DNA of 64,000 bases from Mesostigma viride (lineage: Eukaryota; Streptophyta; Mesostigmatophyceae; Mesostigmatales; Mesostigmataceae): the NCBI GenBank assembly GCA_009746045.1, contig RPFO01000225.1, forward strand, positions 577,001-641,000, given 5' to 3'. This document shows, one piece after another, positions 11,358 to 21,556 of this stretch (positions are counted from its first letter, which is position 1; every line of letters starts with the position of its first letter). A program made the position numbers and the translations under genes. A model generated the notes under the pieces. That model was not told the origin of the DNA. It searched no databases and saw only the letters and a list, made by a program, of their open reading frames with translations.

Positions 11358-11701
11358 GTCGATCCTCGAAAGTGGCCATGATGCAGTGGACTGGGTGGGC
11401 TATAGGCTGGGCGAGTGGGAGATCATTAATTGCGAGACACCCGAACAACGCCCGCCATAGCTTTCGTAGCCGCCGCAAATAAGGGGTCCACGATAGTGCC
11501 GTGCATGGGAGCGCCGCGCCGACGAGCGCCGCGCCAGTCCCGTGGGAGACCCTCCAGGTGGCGGTATTAAAGGGGGGCCCTATTCCCGTGGGAAACGGTA
11601 CCCCCTAAGTCAGCTTGTTATTTGTGATACGCGGACATATAATCGGATTTAAATAGGACATATAATCGAATGGGGCTCATTGTGGGCTCATTGTGTGAGA
11701 A

Positions 11702-12514
11702 TCAGAATCGAGTCTTATTAAACTTTAAATAAGGAGTCCGCCGGCGGCGGCGGCGGCGGCGACACATGTGAACAGCCAGACCATCGAGGGGGTATCGAAC
11801 TTCAACGCATCGATCGATCATCCGACGCGTCGTGTAATCGTCGTCCGTGTATCTGATATAATCCTCGAACACGCCGGTATCGAATATCCGGCGCAGGACT
11901 TCGTCCAGGTTCGTGGGCACGCCATCGTTGTCCTCCGTTTCCGTGGCGACGAACGCCTCGCGCATGCCATCTATCTATGAAGTCCCTGACACGTTGGGCT
12001 GGCCAACGTGAACTCGCGATCCACGTCGGGGAGGGCTTCGAGGTACGCGTCCCTCATGCACGGAATACACGTGCTCGGAAAAGTTGATGTTGGACATCGA
12101 GACGCTCCATGATCTCCTCGAAGTAAAAGGTCAACGCCAGTTCCATGTGCACATCGGTCATCATCCGACGCGTCGTGTAATCGTCGTCCGTGTATCTGAT
12201 ATAATCCTCGAACACGCCGGTATCGAATATCCGGCGCAGGACTTCGTCCAGGTTCGTGGGCACGCCATCGTTGTCCTCCGTTTCCGTGGCGACGAACGCC
12301 TCGCGCATGCCATCTATCTATGAAGTCCCTGACACGTTGGGCTGGCCAACGTGAACTCGCGATCCACGTCGGGGAGGGCTTCGAGGTACGCGTCCCTCAT
12401 GCACGGAATACACGTGCTCGGAAAAGTTGATGTTGGACATCGAGACGCTCCATGATCTCCTCGAAGTAAAAGGTCAACGCCAGTTCCATGTGCACATCGG
12501 TCTGAAAGTGCCAA
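11702..12514 (-). pseudogene. Broken, internally duplicated copy B of the same unrecognised family
   Basis: The open segments, in minus-strand order, are a fragment with RDAYLEALPDVDREFTL, then REAFVATETEDNDGVP, LDEVLRRIFDTGVFEDYIRY, DDDYTTRRM and MELALTFYFEEIMERLDVQ. They lie in different frames and are broken by stops. A 343-bp stretch is present twice in tandem, so parts occur twice. The left end runs into a CGG/GCC repeat read as poly-Arg. It shares motifs and the 3' flank with copy A. Function unknown; I infer a dead gene or a decayed element gene. Confidence 0.5.
11818..12502. repeat. Near-perfect 343-bp tandem duplication
   Basis: Unit 1 spans 11818-12160 and unit 2 spans 12161-12503. 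I found no mismatch reading the two side by side until the last base. Such identity in otherwise decayed sequence means a very recent duplication, gene conversion, or an assembly artefact. Confidence 0.9.
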
Positions 12515-12789
12515 AAAACAGCATTATAACTCCTGTACGATGCAAATATAGTCGAAACATGCTAGATCTTGGTAGGTAGCATGTTCAGGACACCAGTAGA
12601 AGGATTGCAACTTTCCGGACTTACCGGACCTCAGCTGACCCATTTTTGGCATGTCTATTTTTAGCACTTTTCCAGATTTTAACATAAATAAATACCTTCT
12701 AATATGCAAATAAAGAGTTCTTGACCTGGCTGTTTGCAAGTAAGCTGATGCTCATGACTTATGACTGAACACAAGATCTGATGGTCATC

Positions 12790-13325
12790 CAACCGCATTT
12801 GGTGACAAAATGCCACCAAATGCTAGCAAAAATGTGCGTTTTTCGTATTTTTCATCGCATTTCATTGCGGTTTCCATACAAGATGTGCTCAGTCGAGGCT
12901 GGAAACTTGCAGGCATCTTGAACATCATTATTCTAGACATCCCACAAAAATGCAGGTCCATCACAGGGTATTTGATGTCAGTTTGCTCACAAATGTTACC
13001 AACAATGCACGTTTTTCGTATTTTTCATCACATATTCAAAGTCAGTTTCCATACGAGATGTGCTCAGTTGAGGCTGGAAACTTGCATGCATCTTAAGCGA
13101 ACATTATTTTAGACATTCCACAAAAATTCAGGCCCATCATAGGGTATTTGATGTCAGTTTGCTCACAAATGTTACAAAAAATGCACGTTTTTCGCATTTT
13201 TCATCACATTATATTGCAGTTTCCATACGTACAAGACGTGCTCAGTTGAGGCTGGAGACTTGCATGCATCTTTGCCATCATTATTTAAGACATTCCACAA
13301 AAATTCAGGCCCATCATGTTCTATT
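12790..13325. repeat. Three tandem units of about 175 bp
   Basis: The block atgcacgtttttcgtatttttcatcac occurs near 12829, 13002 and 13179, each followed by tttccatac, rygtgctcag, aggctgg and a ccacaaaaattcagg block. Units are 80-90% alike. They look like a short satellite array or an internal repeat of an unidentified element. No gene. Confidence 0.8.
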
Positions 13326-14520
13326 CACAACACCGCGAACCCGCCAAATTTTGACATAAATTATTGTCCGGATTTCGTCCGAGATCTAGATTTTTCCCGC
13401 GCCGCGAGAGACGAAAACGACGAAAACACCCATGGCGGTCGAGCATCAGCTAGCGTTCTGAAACCTGCGTCATTTCAGCCGCCTGAGGTGTCAAAACGAA
13501 GCTTACATCACGATTAATCCATGGAATAAGTTTGGAATGATATGCGCTGTGATTGCGACGAGGGCATTGAGCGGGACAAATATTTTTTTTGCAGCGCACA
13601 ATTTTTTTCGCGAAATCCAGATTTCTCGGTGGTACGTGTCTCACGGTCCTGGATACGGGAGGAAACGAAAAACCCGGCACGATAGCTCAGCTTGTTCGTT
13701 ATAATATTCCCGAAGAGGTTAGTGTTTTCGTTTTTTGAGTTTCGCTTTTAATTTTCCGGCATTTGCGTGAATAAACTGGGGGGTGCGAAATCCGTCTGTT
13801 TCTTGCGTCATGCAATGCATATCTTTATCGTCAGATAATTACCTCTTTAGGCTATGCCCGACCTTCCTATACTGCCAGCCTGCGGCAATAAGCCAGCAGG
13901 ACATATGGCGTGCACGAGATTCCGCGCAAAGGTCCCTAATGGTCTCCCGGCTGTGCAATAAGTGCGGTAAAAACTGCGAAAATTGCTTATAATGCCTGTA
14001 GAAAGCTCTTTGCGACAGTGTTTTCCAAGCGAGTTTATCGTTCTTTTGACGCCCGATACAAAAGGCAAAGGGGGGCATCGTTTTTAATTAGTCGGCATGC
14101 GGTTTCGAGGTGTGATGGGCCGGGCAGAGGACCTCGCCACGACACGCTGGGTTCAAGCTTCGCATCTCCCGGCAGCCATAAAGAAGCGCAGATTAAGCGA
14201 GGTGAGCGAGCTAGAGGGCCCAGGATCGCTGCTAACGCAAGGCAGCTTCTCAAAGGGTAGAGAGCTGGATTAATAAGACGTTCTCAAGTGCATTTTGCAG
14301 TGGTTATTGCCACCTTGTCCAGATATTTGCCCTCGTCTTTCTGATTTAAAGACTGTTTTAAAGAGGGATAGGATAACGTTTCCAACGTTGTTGCTCATTC
14401 ATTAAAGTAAAGAAAGAGCCTTTTCAGTTGCTGACAACGAGATGGAAGCTGCCTCATGCAAACTACCCATGCAATGCAAGTGATGCAACGTGAGGCCATG
14501 CATGGCTAACGTTGACTTCA
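13326..14520. other. No gene recognised
   Basis: Mixed sequence with short open frames only (up to about 80 codons) and no motif or credible exon framework. Confidence 0.5.
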
Positions 14521-14524
14521 TGCG

Positions 14525-15770
14525 TGAGTTGGGCAGGTGGCTGGCTAGGTGTGTGGCTGGCTAGGTGAACGGGGCGTGTATGGAGGGACCTGATGGTGCG
14601 GGCGTGCGAGGGCAAATGGGCGGGCACATGCCTGGCTGGTTTGGGTGTTGGGTGGTTAGGTGGTTTGGTGATCGGGTTGTTGAGTGGTTAGGTGGTTAGG
14701 TAGTTGTGTAGCTGGTTGATTGGTTGGTTGGTTGTTCAGTTGCCCTGGAAGTCTTGGGTGGGAGGCTTAGGCTGTAGATGCTTCAAGGGATTCCTAGACA
14801 TGGGTGGGTTCAATGGCAGGTGGCTGGCTGAAAGGTGGATGCCTTGGTAAATGGCTGGCCGAGTAGCTGGGAGCACAGGCAGGTGGAGAGGGTGGGTGGA
14901 TGGGTGGCTGGTCATGATGGGTAGACGAGTGTTAGGGTGATCGGTTGTAGGCAGATGGCCAGGTGTCTGCGTGATGATAGGCTTTGGAGACTCCTAAGTG
15001 GGTGGGTAGTTAGATGTGTGAGTGAAACAATTGCATGGGTTTGAGGATGGTGGGTTAGTGGTTGGGTGGTTAGGGATGCGTGTGGGTGGGTGGGTTGGTG
15101 GATGGGCCATTGGTGGTTGGTGGCTGGTGGATGTGTAGATGACTAGGTGTGGGTCGGTGGGCGAAGGGACGGGTAGATGGGCGGGTGGGCGCACAGATAT
15201 GGATGCGTGGGTGGGTTTATGGTTGGGACCGACTCACCTGATATCGCTGGTGAAGGGCTGTGCAGGTTGGGGGTGAGGTGGGGGTGGCTGGCTGAGAAAG
15301 TGCATGTGTGGGTGGGTCAGTGGGTATAAGGGTGGGGGGGCACTGAGTGGTTGAGTGGGTGGGTGGGTGGGTGGGTCAAGGGTGGGTGGCCGGATGGTGC
15401 ATATGGGGCATGCTGGCTGGGTGTTTAGGTGGTTGGGTGGTTGGGTGGTTGGCTCATTGGATGGGTGAGTGCTTCCTTATTACCTATTATAGGTGTGTGG
15501 GTTGCAAGCGCAGGTGCCTTGCTGGGTGGGTGAATGTCCAAGTGGGTTGGTTAAGCTGGTTGGGTGCCTAGGTGCATGCGTGGTTATATAATAAGGTGGG
15601 TTAGCACGTGCACGGCTGGCTGGCTGGCTTTGGTCACTAGGTGGGTGGACGTGTGGGTGGCTGGGTGCACGGGCGCGCAAGAGTGTAAGCAGTTCATTGG
15701 GTGGGTGACCAGGTGGCTGCATGGGTGGGTTACTGCATGGGTGGCTCGGTGCCCACAAAGCACAAGAGAT
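14525..15770. repeat. TGGGTGG/GGTTGG-rich low-complexity tract
   Basis: About 1.25 kb in which the plus strand is dominated by ggtgggtgg, ggttaggtgg, ggctggctgg and similar short words with no fixed period. Open frames are Gly/Trp/Val-rich or, reversed, Pro/His/Thr-rich artefacts. Despite scattered ggttagg words there is no regular telomeric array. Confidence 0.8.
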
Positions 15771-16253
15771 GGAGACATGGGATATGCCAATACCATATCA
15801 CGTGAGCATACGTGGATGCCAGGTGACATGTGCCAGCGGCTGGGTGTCACTTCACCTTGATGTTCGCTCGGCATGTTCTTGACATGTATTACACGTATAT
15901 ATCACGCATGGTGCGTGTTGGTAGCAACCAAATGGCTGTGTTCTAGTGACGTGGCATGTATTGTCCACCTTTCCTTCCCATTTTGCAATGTGCCAAGTAG
16001 TTTAAAGGTATGGTGTTATGGGGTATATATGGACGTGCACTGCGCATCACAGCAATGTGGCATACTGGCAATGTCTACCTTACATTATACATTCTGCTAG
16101 CTATGGTCACCACTCAGGCATTCACATGCCCCAAGGTTTTGCACGCTGTTTGTACTAGTCATTCTTGAGTTGCCTGCAAAGAATTAACATGATGTGCCCT
16201 AGCTTGGGGAGTGTCTTGGTGGTTAGTGTTGTTAAAATTGTGATAAAAAAGAG

Positions 16254-16293
16254 CCAAAATGGTGACAAATGCAGGCAAATGTCACCATTTTGG
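16254..16293. repeat. Perfect 14-bp inverted repeat, 12-nt loop
   Basis: The arm ccaaaatggtgaca (16254-16267) is exactly complementary to tgtcaccattttgg (16280-16293). Confidence 0.85.
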
Positions 16294-16423
16294 GCTCCGT
16301 ATGATCTGAATTTTTGCACATGAATTGTGGGGACCCTGTGTCAGGTGTTGGCATGATGACAATAGGTTTGGGTGTCATTCTGACATTATTTGGATTTAAT
16401 ATTAATTAAAAATTGCCATTTAC

Positions 16424-16457
16424 GACAAATGCTAGCACTATTTTGCTAGCATTTGTC
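16424..16457. repeat. Perfect 14-bp inverted repeat, 6-nt loop
   Basis: The arm gacaaatgctagca (16424-16437) is exactly complementary to tgctagcatttgtc (16444-16457). The gctccg that follows is shared with the hairpin at 16254, suggesting a common origin. Confidence 0.85.
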
Positions 16458-17029
16458 ACTAAATAGGGCTCCGAATGCCCTAGAACTTTGTACAAGGTCA
16501 GAACAACTCGTATTCGTCACCCTTGCAAAGTTACAGCATAATCTGATATCAATTATTGTTGCTATGCAAGTGCAAGTGGTTTAGGTGGCCAGTTTTGGCC
16601 TTGGATCTGGAGTTAACTTAAGCAGGGAATACCACGTAAACTTAACATTTTGACTCAACTACTCCACCACTAGCCAGACACATCCTGGGGAGTCGTGGGA
16701 TCCAATCCTAGGTCAATCCAACCATAAACTTGCCATGGGCCAGAATTTATGTAAAAAAAAGGCCATTTCAAGGTGTTGTGATTTGGTAGAGTTATCAATG
16801 CCATGCCGGCCAGTTTCCATTACAAATGCTTACCTTACCCATGGACGCGAAACTGCAATTGTGGAATACGGTCAACTCCAAATTAGATGACCCATTCAAA
16901 CATGGAAACCATTCACAAGTGATATAACACAAGCTCCAGGAGACATACACAAAAGTTCATTGATATAAACACTGGCTGGACACAGCTGGCAATATATACG
17001 CACACGTGGCCATATGGATGCTCACGCAA

Positions 17030-18835
17030 TCTCCATTATACGGAGGGCCGCTTGCTGAAAATAATATTGGCAGCTGTCGAATGGGCTATATACCGGCTTC
17101 CCCCCTGCGCTCTGCCGGAGCTGCAGGTAGGTCGGCCATAGCTCGCGTCGCCGCTATTGCTGGGCCAGGGTCAAGCCGTCGTACGTCCAGCGTGAAGCGA
17201 GTCACCCGACGGTCTCCCCGAGAGCTTCTTGCGGCACAAAAGGACAGCTTGTCCGCCATGTATTTAAAGGTGAGGAGCACGCCAGCACGGGTGCCGGGCC
17301 AGCCTTACCCCGTGCGCGGGGGAGGCGGACAGCCGACATCCGCAGCTCACCAGTGAGTTGCATGGGGACAAGAATGTCGCGCTTAAATGCTGTGAGAAGA
17401 GTCGTCGAGGTCTCACCTCAGTATACCGGCTGGTCGAAGTGCTTGACGATGACATGTTGTGGCTGCGCTGGGTCAATGTCGGCCTCCTCGCGAAGGTCAA
17501 GTGCTTGTTGCTTGAGCTGTGCCGCGATGGTGGAGGTGGTGGAGGTGGTGGAGGTGGTGTGATCATGCTTATAATAAGCAAGTCGATCCGCCCAGGTGGA
17601 GGGAGCATCGCTGGCCAGGCCAGCAGATGCCGGCTGGGCAGCAATGTCCTTCACCGCCTGGGCGGTGAGGCCTGCGGTGTCCGGCATGCAAGCTCTCAAG
17701 GGCAGTGGCGGCGCCTGGCGTGGAGGCGCTGGTCGAGGTCGAGGAGCTGGGCCTTGATCAATGTCGGCAGTGGATCGAGGCGGAAATGGCAGTGGAGGTG
17801 GAGGCGACGGTGGTGGAAAGGTGAGGAAGCTCAGCAGCCAGTGTGCCTCCCATTGCTGCCGGCATCGGCAGCGAGGGGGGTCACGTAGTAACGTGCTGCT
17901 GGAAGGCTTCCGTACTTAAGTCGATCGATGGAACGGCCGGAGTGTGGCCGAGGGCGGAGATGGATGGAGCCCAGATCTCGCCGTCAGAGCGCATGAGCCC
18001 GGGCGGATTAAGGGAGTTGAGAATGGTGTGCTGGAGTTGGGGGCGGGTGCACCCGAGTGAGAGCGTCGCTGTTAAACCACCATGCATTTGCGGCGTCCGG
18101 GGTGATGATACGATTGATGTCGTGGAGATGGATCGAGGCACAGGTCGTAAAGCGAGGCGTAGTCCCCATAGAAGAGGCAATGCAGGGCAGTTGCCGGGGA
18201 CATGTTGGTCCAGTCGTGATCGTCGAGGCTTGAAAGGTTGCATGGGGCCGAAAGCGCGGTTCATGTGGGGCGCGAAAACCCTCCTGTTTTGTCGGCTGGG
18301 CGGCTGCGCGTTTAGGATCAGGCGATGCTGATGGCGAGGCATTTTAAGCCCGGGAGGGTTCGGGGCGACCACCAGTGCGCGACTAGTGTCGAACCGCTGC
18401 CTGCCGGACCTGAGGGCGGCATTTTTTTCCGTCGACATTTTTCACATGAAATTTCGCACGATTTCAGCAAATTTTGCACAATTTCGCACGATTTTAGCAA
18501 ATTTCGTACGATTTCAGCAAACTTCGCACAATTTTGCACGATTTCGCACGACGAATCACTCTGCAGAGTGACGCTCGTCGAAAAAGTCCGAAAAACGACA
18601 AAAAGTGTCACACTTTTCGGAACATTCGAAGTGGGCCCGCCCTGCAGACGTATTTTCATGGCTTAGCTCAGCCGCCAGCTAGGCTGCGTTCAGTTGCACG
18701 TCGAGGAGCGTTTGCTCGTCATATATATTGCTGCGTAATAGCTTCGGAAAATTATATCAGCGTGTGCGTCTTAGAAAGACGAAGCGATTGTGATATTCAC
18801 AGCCGGATTTGGTGCCCACGAAACGTGAAAGTCGT
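17030..18835 (-). mobile_element. Half-LINE (L1 ORF1-type) retroelement, decayed copy
   Basis: On the minus strand its 5' part (18835-18660) is clearly homologous to 42035-42220: caccaaat, cgcttcgtctttctaag, cacacgctgatata and gctcctcgacg occur in the same order. The ORF1 region follows, in broken frames: NTAGLTAQAV-like TAGLTAQAVKDIAAQP, AAQLKQQALDLREEADID, and a degraded ORF1 C-terminal domain (LLTFKYMADKLSF then, in another frame, LTLAQQ-RRRELWPTYLQL), ending near 17030. Stops and frameshifts show it is dead. The tract 18440-18560 is a local ttcgcacgatttcagcaaa repeat inside it. Confidence 0.7.
18440..18560. repeat. Short AT-rich tandem repeat with TTTCGCACGATTT core
   Basis: Repeated words tttcgcacgatttcagcaaa, attttgcacaa and similar, roughly 30-bp periodicity, inside the 5' part of the half-LINE copy. 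Confidence 0.7.
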
Positions 18836-20110
18836 CGAGGCAAGCCGCAGCAAATAGTAATGGTTATAAACTAGATGCTACAATCGACTGAATATATGAC
18901 AAGATAACGTAGTCTATGTACTAAATCTGCTGTCGGTGGCCTAGCAATCATGCTCAAGCGTATTATTATGTGCAAATGAATAGGCGATGTTTCCAGAAAA
19001 TGCCTCATCCAGTATTGTACAAGTGCTCAATTGTATAATACATAGCAATAGCGTAACATCATGGAAATTTCTGCAAACTAGCTAGCTAGAACTTGATCGA
19101 TGCTAGTAGGGCTCCGCACTTCTAGAATACATGTGCCCGCCTTCGAACTTAGATCTTCATTCAAGCGGTTAACTTCACTTTCCTGAGCCACTTGGCTTTC
19201 TAGAACCCCCAAATTAATTCCATATCGATCCTCTACATGTCTATAAAAGCATGTCTTCACAATCTGCCGATCGACGTGGTTTCTAGGCAAGCTGGCACAG
19301 GTTGGCTCTTGTTTTGTGGGTGCATTCGAATTCTGCGGTAAAATTGCGGCCGCTGTGCGCACGTGCATGGCGAATTATGTATATAGGTAGTTGATTCTGC
19401 ACACGTGATAAATCCTGCAGATGATTCTGCAGCGCTTCCGCACTCCTATCGCGCATCTACGTGGCCTCAAGGATGCATATATGCGTCTTCCGGCCCCTCT
19501 CTCCCTGCGGCCAGTTCCTGCTACCCGAAGAAGGTCCGGCTATCTACATTTTTTTTTCAAGCTTTCTGTTATCCGCAATTTTCTTCCAAGTGAAAATCGT
19601 CTAGGCAAGGCATGCCTATGCGGTATTTTCCATCTCCGCTGATAAATTATCTTCCACACACACGGTGTGTAAGAGTAGAGGTCCCCTCTAGAAGCATTAG
19701 AGGTCTAGTACAAAGGCAGTCTATTTTAGGACTTTTTTGAGCGGTGAAACTGCAGTAATGGATAAGCTGTGAAAACCTCCCCCCATGCAGGGGTGACAGG
19801 AAATTGTAACTCTCTATATGGGTGTTCGTACAAGGAAACTTGTGTCTAAACGATGTACACGCGAATTAATCTTCAAAAGCTAGCACTCAGTGTTGCAAGC
19901 TGAAATGTATTAATTGAGAAAGTTACCTTTAAAAATACTTCTCAGGGCAATCAAGCGAACAACCCAAGAGAAAAGGAACTACGACCTTGCTGGAATATGT
20001 GTGTCCAATAACTGCAGCATTCCTATTGACTTGTGTGGGTGTATCGGGCCTTCACAGTACGGAATGTGACCCCACCCTGGAAGATGGATTTGCCCAGTAT
20101 ATGCCCCCGG
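18836..20110. other. No gene recognised
   Basis: Intergenic sequence. The longest open frame (about 95 codons, minus strand, 19078-19368) has no motif and unremarkable composition; I do not call it. Confidence 0.5.
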
Positions 20111-20114
20111 CGGA

Positions 20115-20817
20115 CAGTATAAGACCCCGGCGGACAAGATTTCTTTTCTCCGACGCCGCAAGCGGCTCGAGAAGACTCTCTTCACCCTTGACGACGACTT
20201 GACCCTGGCGCAGCAACAACGGCGACGGGAGCTATGGCCCACCTACCTCCAGCTCCGGAAGACCAAGGCGGGGCAGCCGGTGTACTGGAAGGGGGCGGCC
20301 ATCTACGTCGGCCACAAGCCCTGGCAGGCGACCCCCGCGGCCCCAACGACTCCAGACGCCCCAGCTTAGGGGAATACAGCAGTAGTAGTGTAGAATAGAT
20401 AGACCGTGGCCATGTACATGTACGCCTCCTAGAGGCACTATCCTAGCTAAGCCACACGCTTTATTTAATCATGTACATGTGTGCCTATGATGTGCCACAC
20501 TCCAGATGATGCCTAGCTTTATTTAGCTATGTTGTGCCCATGCAGGGAGTAACTCTCTGCTGAGACGCCATGCCCTAGCCTTTTTGTATAGCTCTGCTGA
20601 TCTTCCCCCCCATGACAGGCTCCCCCTTCGCTGGGCATAGCTTGAAGATCATGGGGATGCAAGTGCCCTGGTGCACCTAGAGCAAGGGTCCTTTACATCC
20701 CCACCCTTGCAGGAAGTAGCTTAGGATGTATGATAGGCCATATGCCCCCTCTCAAGGGCTATGTGCTACATATACTCCCAACGGAGTTATGTTACAATTC
20801 AATTCAATTCAATGCTG
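20115..20817 (+). mobile_element. 5'-truncated half-LINE copy with intact 3' end
   Basis: Starts inside the ORF1 C-terminal domain: DKISFLRRRKRLEKTLFTLD, DDLTLAQQQRRRELWPTYLQ, then GQPVYWKGAAIYVGHKPWQ, stop near 20369. It continues through the same 3' UTR as 45109-45533 (tagtagtgtagaatagatag; aagtagcttaggatgtat; actcccaacggagttatgtt) and ends in a (caatt)n tail. 5' truncation plus a simple-repeat tail is the mark of target-primed reverse transcription. It lies just downstream of the CSN7 gene. Confidence 0.8.
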
Positions 20818-21319
20818 CCAGAGGTCCTGCGTTAGTACTCTAGTATTCTGCTGAACCGCTGACATGCTGACACGAGTGTGATGCACGCCTTTGTGCGCAT
20901 CTCAGAACCATGGGTGGCATGGATATGGTGAGGCCCCTTGCCACGCTGGCCAGCAGGCTGAGCGAGCGGTAGACCTGGAATGCTCCTGGCAATAGCGGTT
21001 GGGTGAGGCCGCAATGAAGTCACCGCCTCCTGCGAGTTTACATAGACGCATGCACCAATTATATAAACATGCCGAACGAAATGAGCGCAGTACTGAAAAC
21101 CAGAACGTGGAGTATCGGAAGGCGTGATTGACATTCGACTGGAATCGAGCCGCAAGGAAGCAGACAAAAAGGCTGGCACCCATGCATCGGCGTATCTATG
21201 GCTTGCGATGCGGCAGGTGCTAGCATTACAAGCACGTGACTGCGTCACATGGCCTATGGCCATGCTGTTCATATCCTTGGGCCGCACCATTTGACATTCG
21301 CATACACGCAGACATGTGT

Positions 21320-21535
21320 GCGGTGTGCGTTTGAGTGTGTGTATGTGTGAGTGTGTGCGTGTGTGTCCGTGCGTGCGTGCGTGTGTGCATGCATGCGAGC
21401 GTGCGTGTGTGCGTGCGTGCATGCATGTGTGTGTGTGTGTGTGTGCGTGTGTGCGTATGCATATGCATGTGTGCGTGCATGTGCGCGTGCATGTGCGCGT
21501 GCACGTGCGTGTGTGACTGCATGTGCCCGTGACAG
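21320..21535. repeat. (GTGTGC/GTGCAT)n microsatellite
   Basis: About 215 bp of gtgt/gcgt/gcat words. It lies immediately downstream of the last recognised CSN7 exon; if that exon is not spliced, the reading frame runs on through this tract as a His/Thr/Ala repeat to a stop at 21226. Confidence 0.9.
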
Positions 21536-21556
21536 GTGGCGCGTGTGGCAGCATAC

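Larger units (their letters stand above)
15771..17029. other. No gene; contains two strong hairpins
   Basis: AT-richer sequence with no credible exon. It contains two perfect 14-bp inverted repeats listed separately, both near gtgacaaatg words that also occur at about 12800. Confidence 0.5.

Noticed and set aside
14525-15770. Internal telomeric repeat
   Set aside because: ggttagg words occur but without a regular 6-8 bp period; the tract is irregular TGGGTGG-type low complexity.
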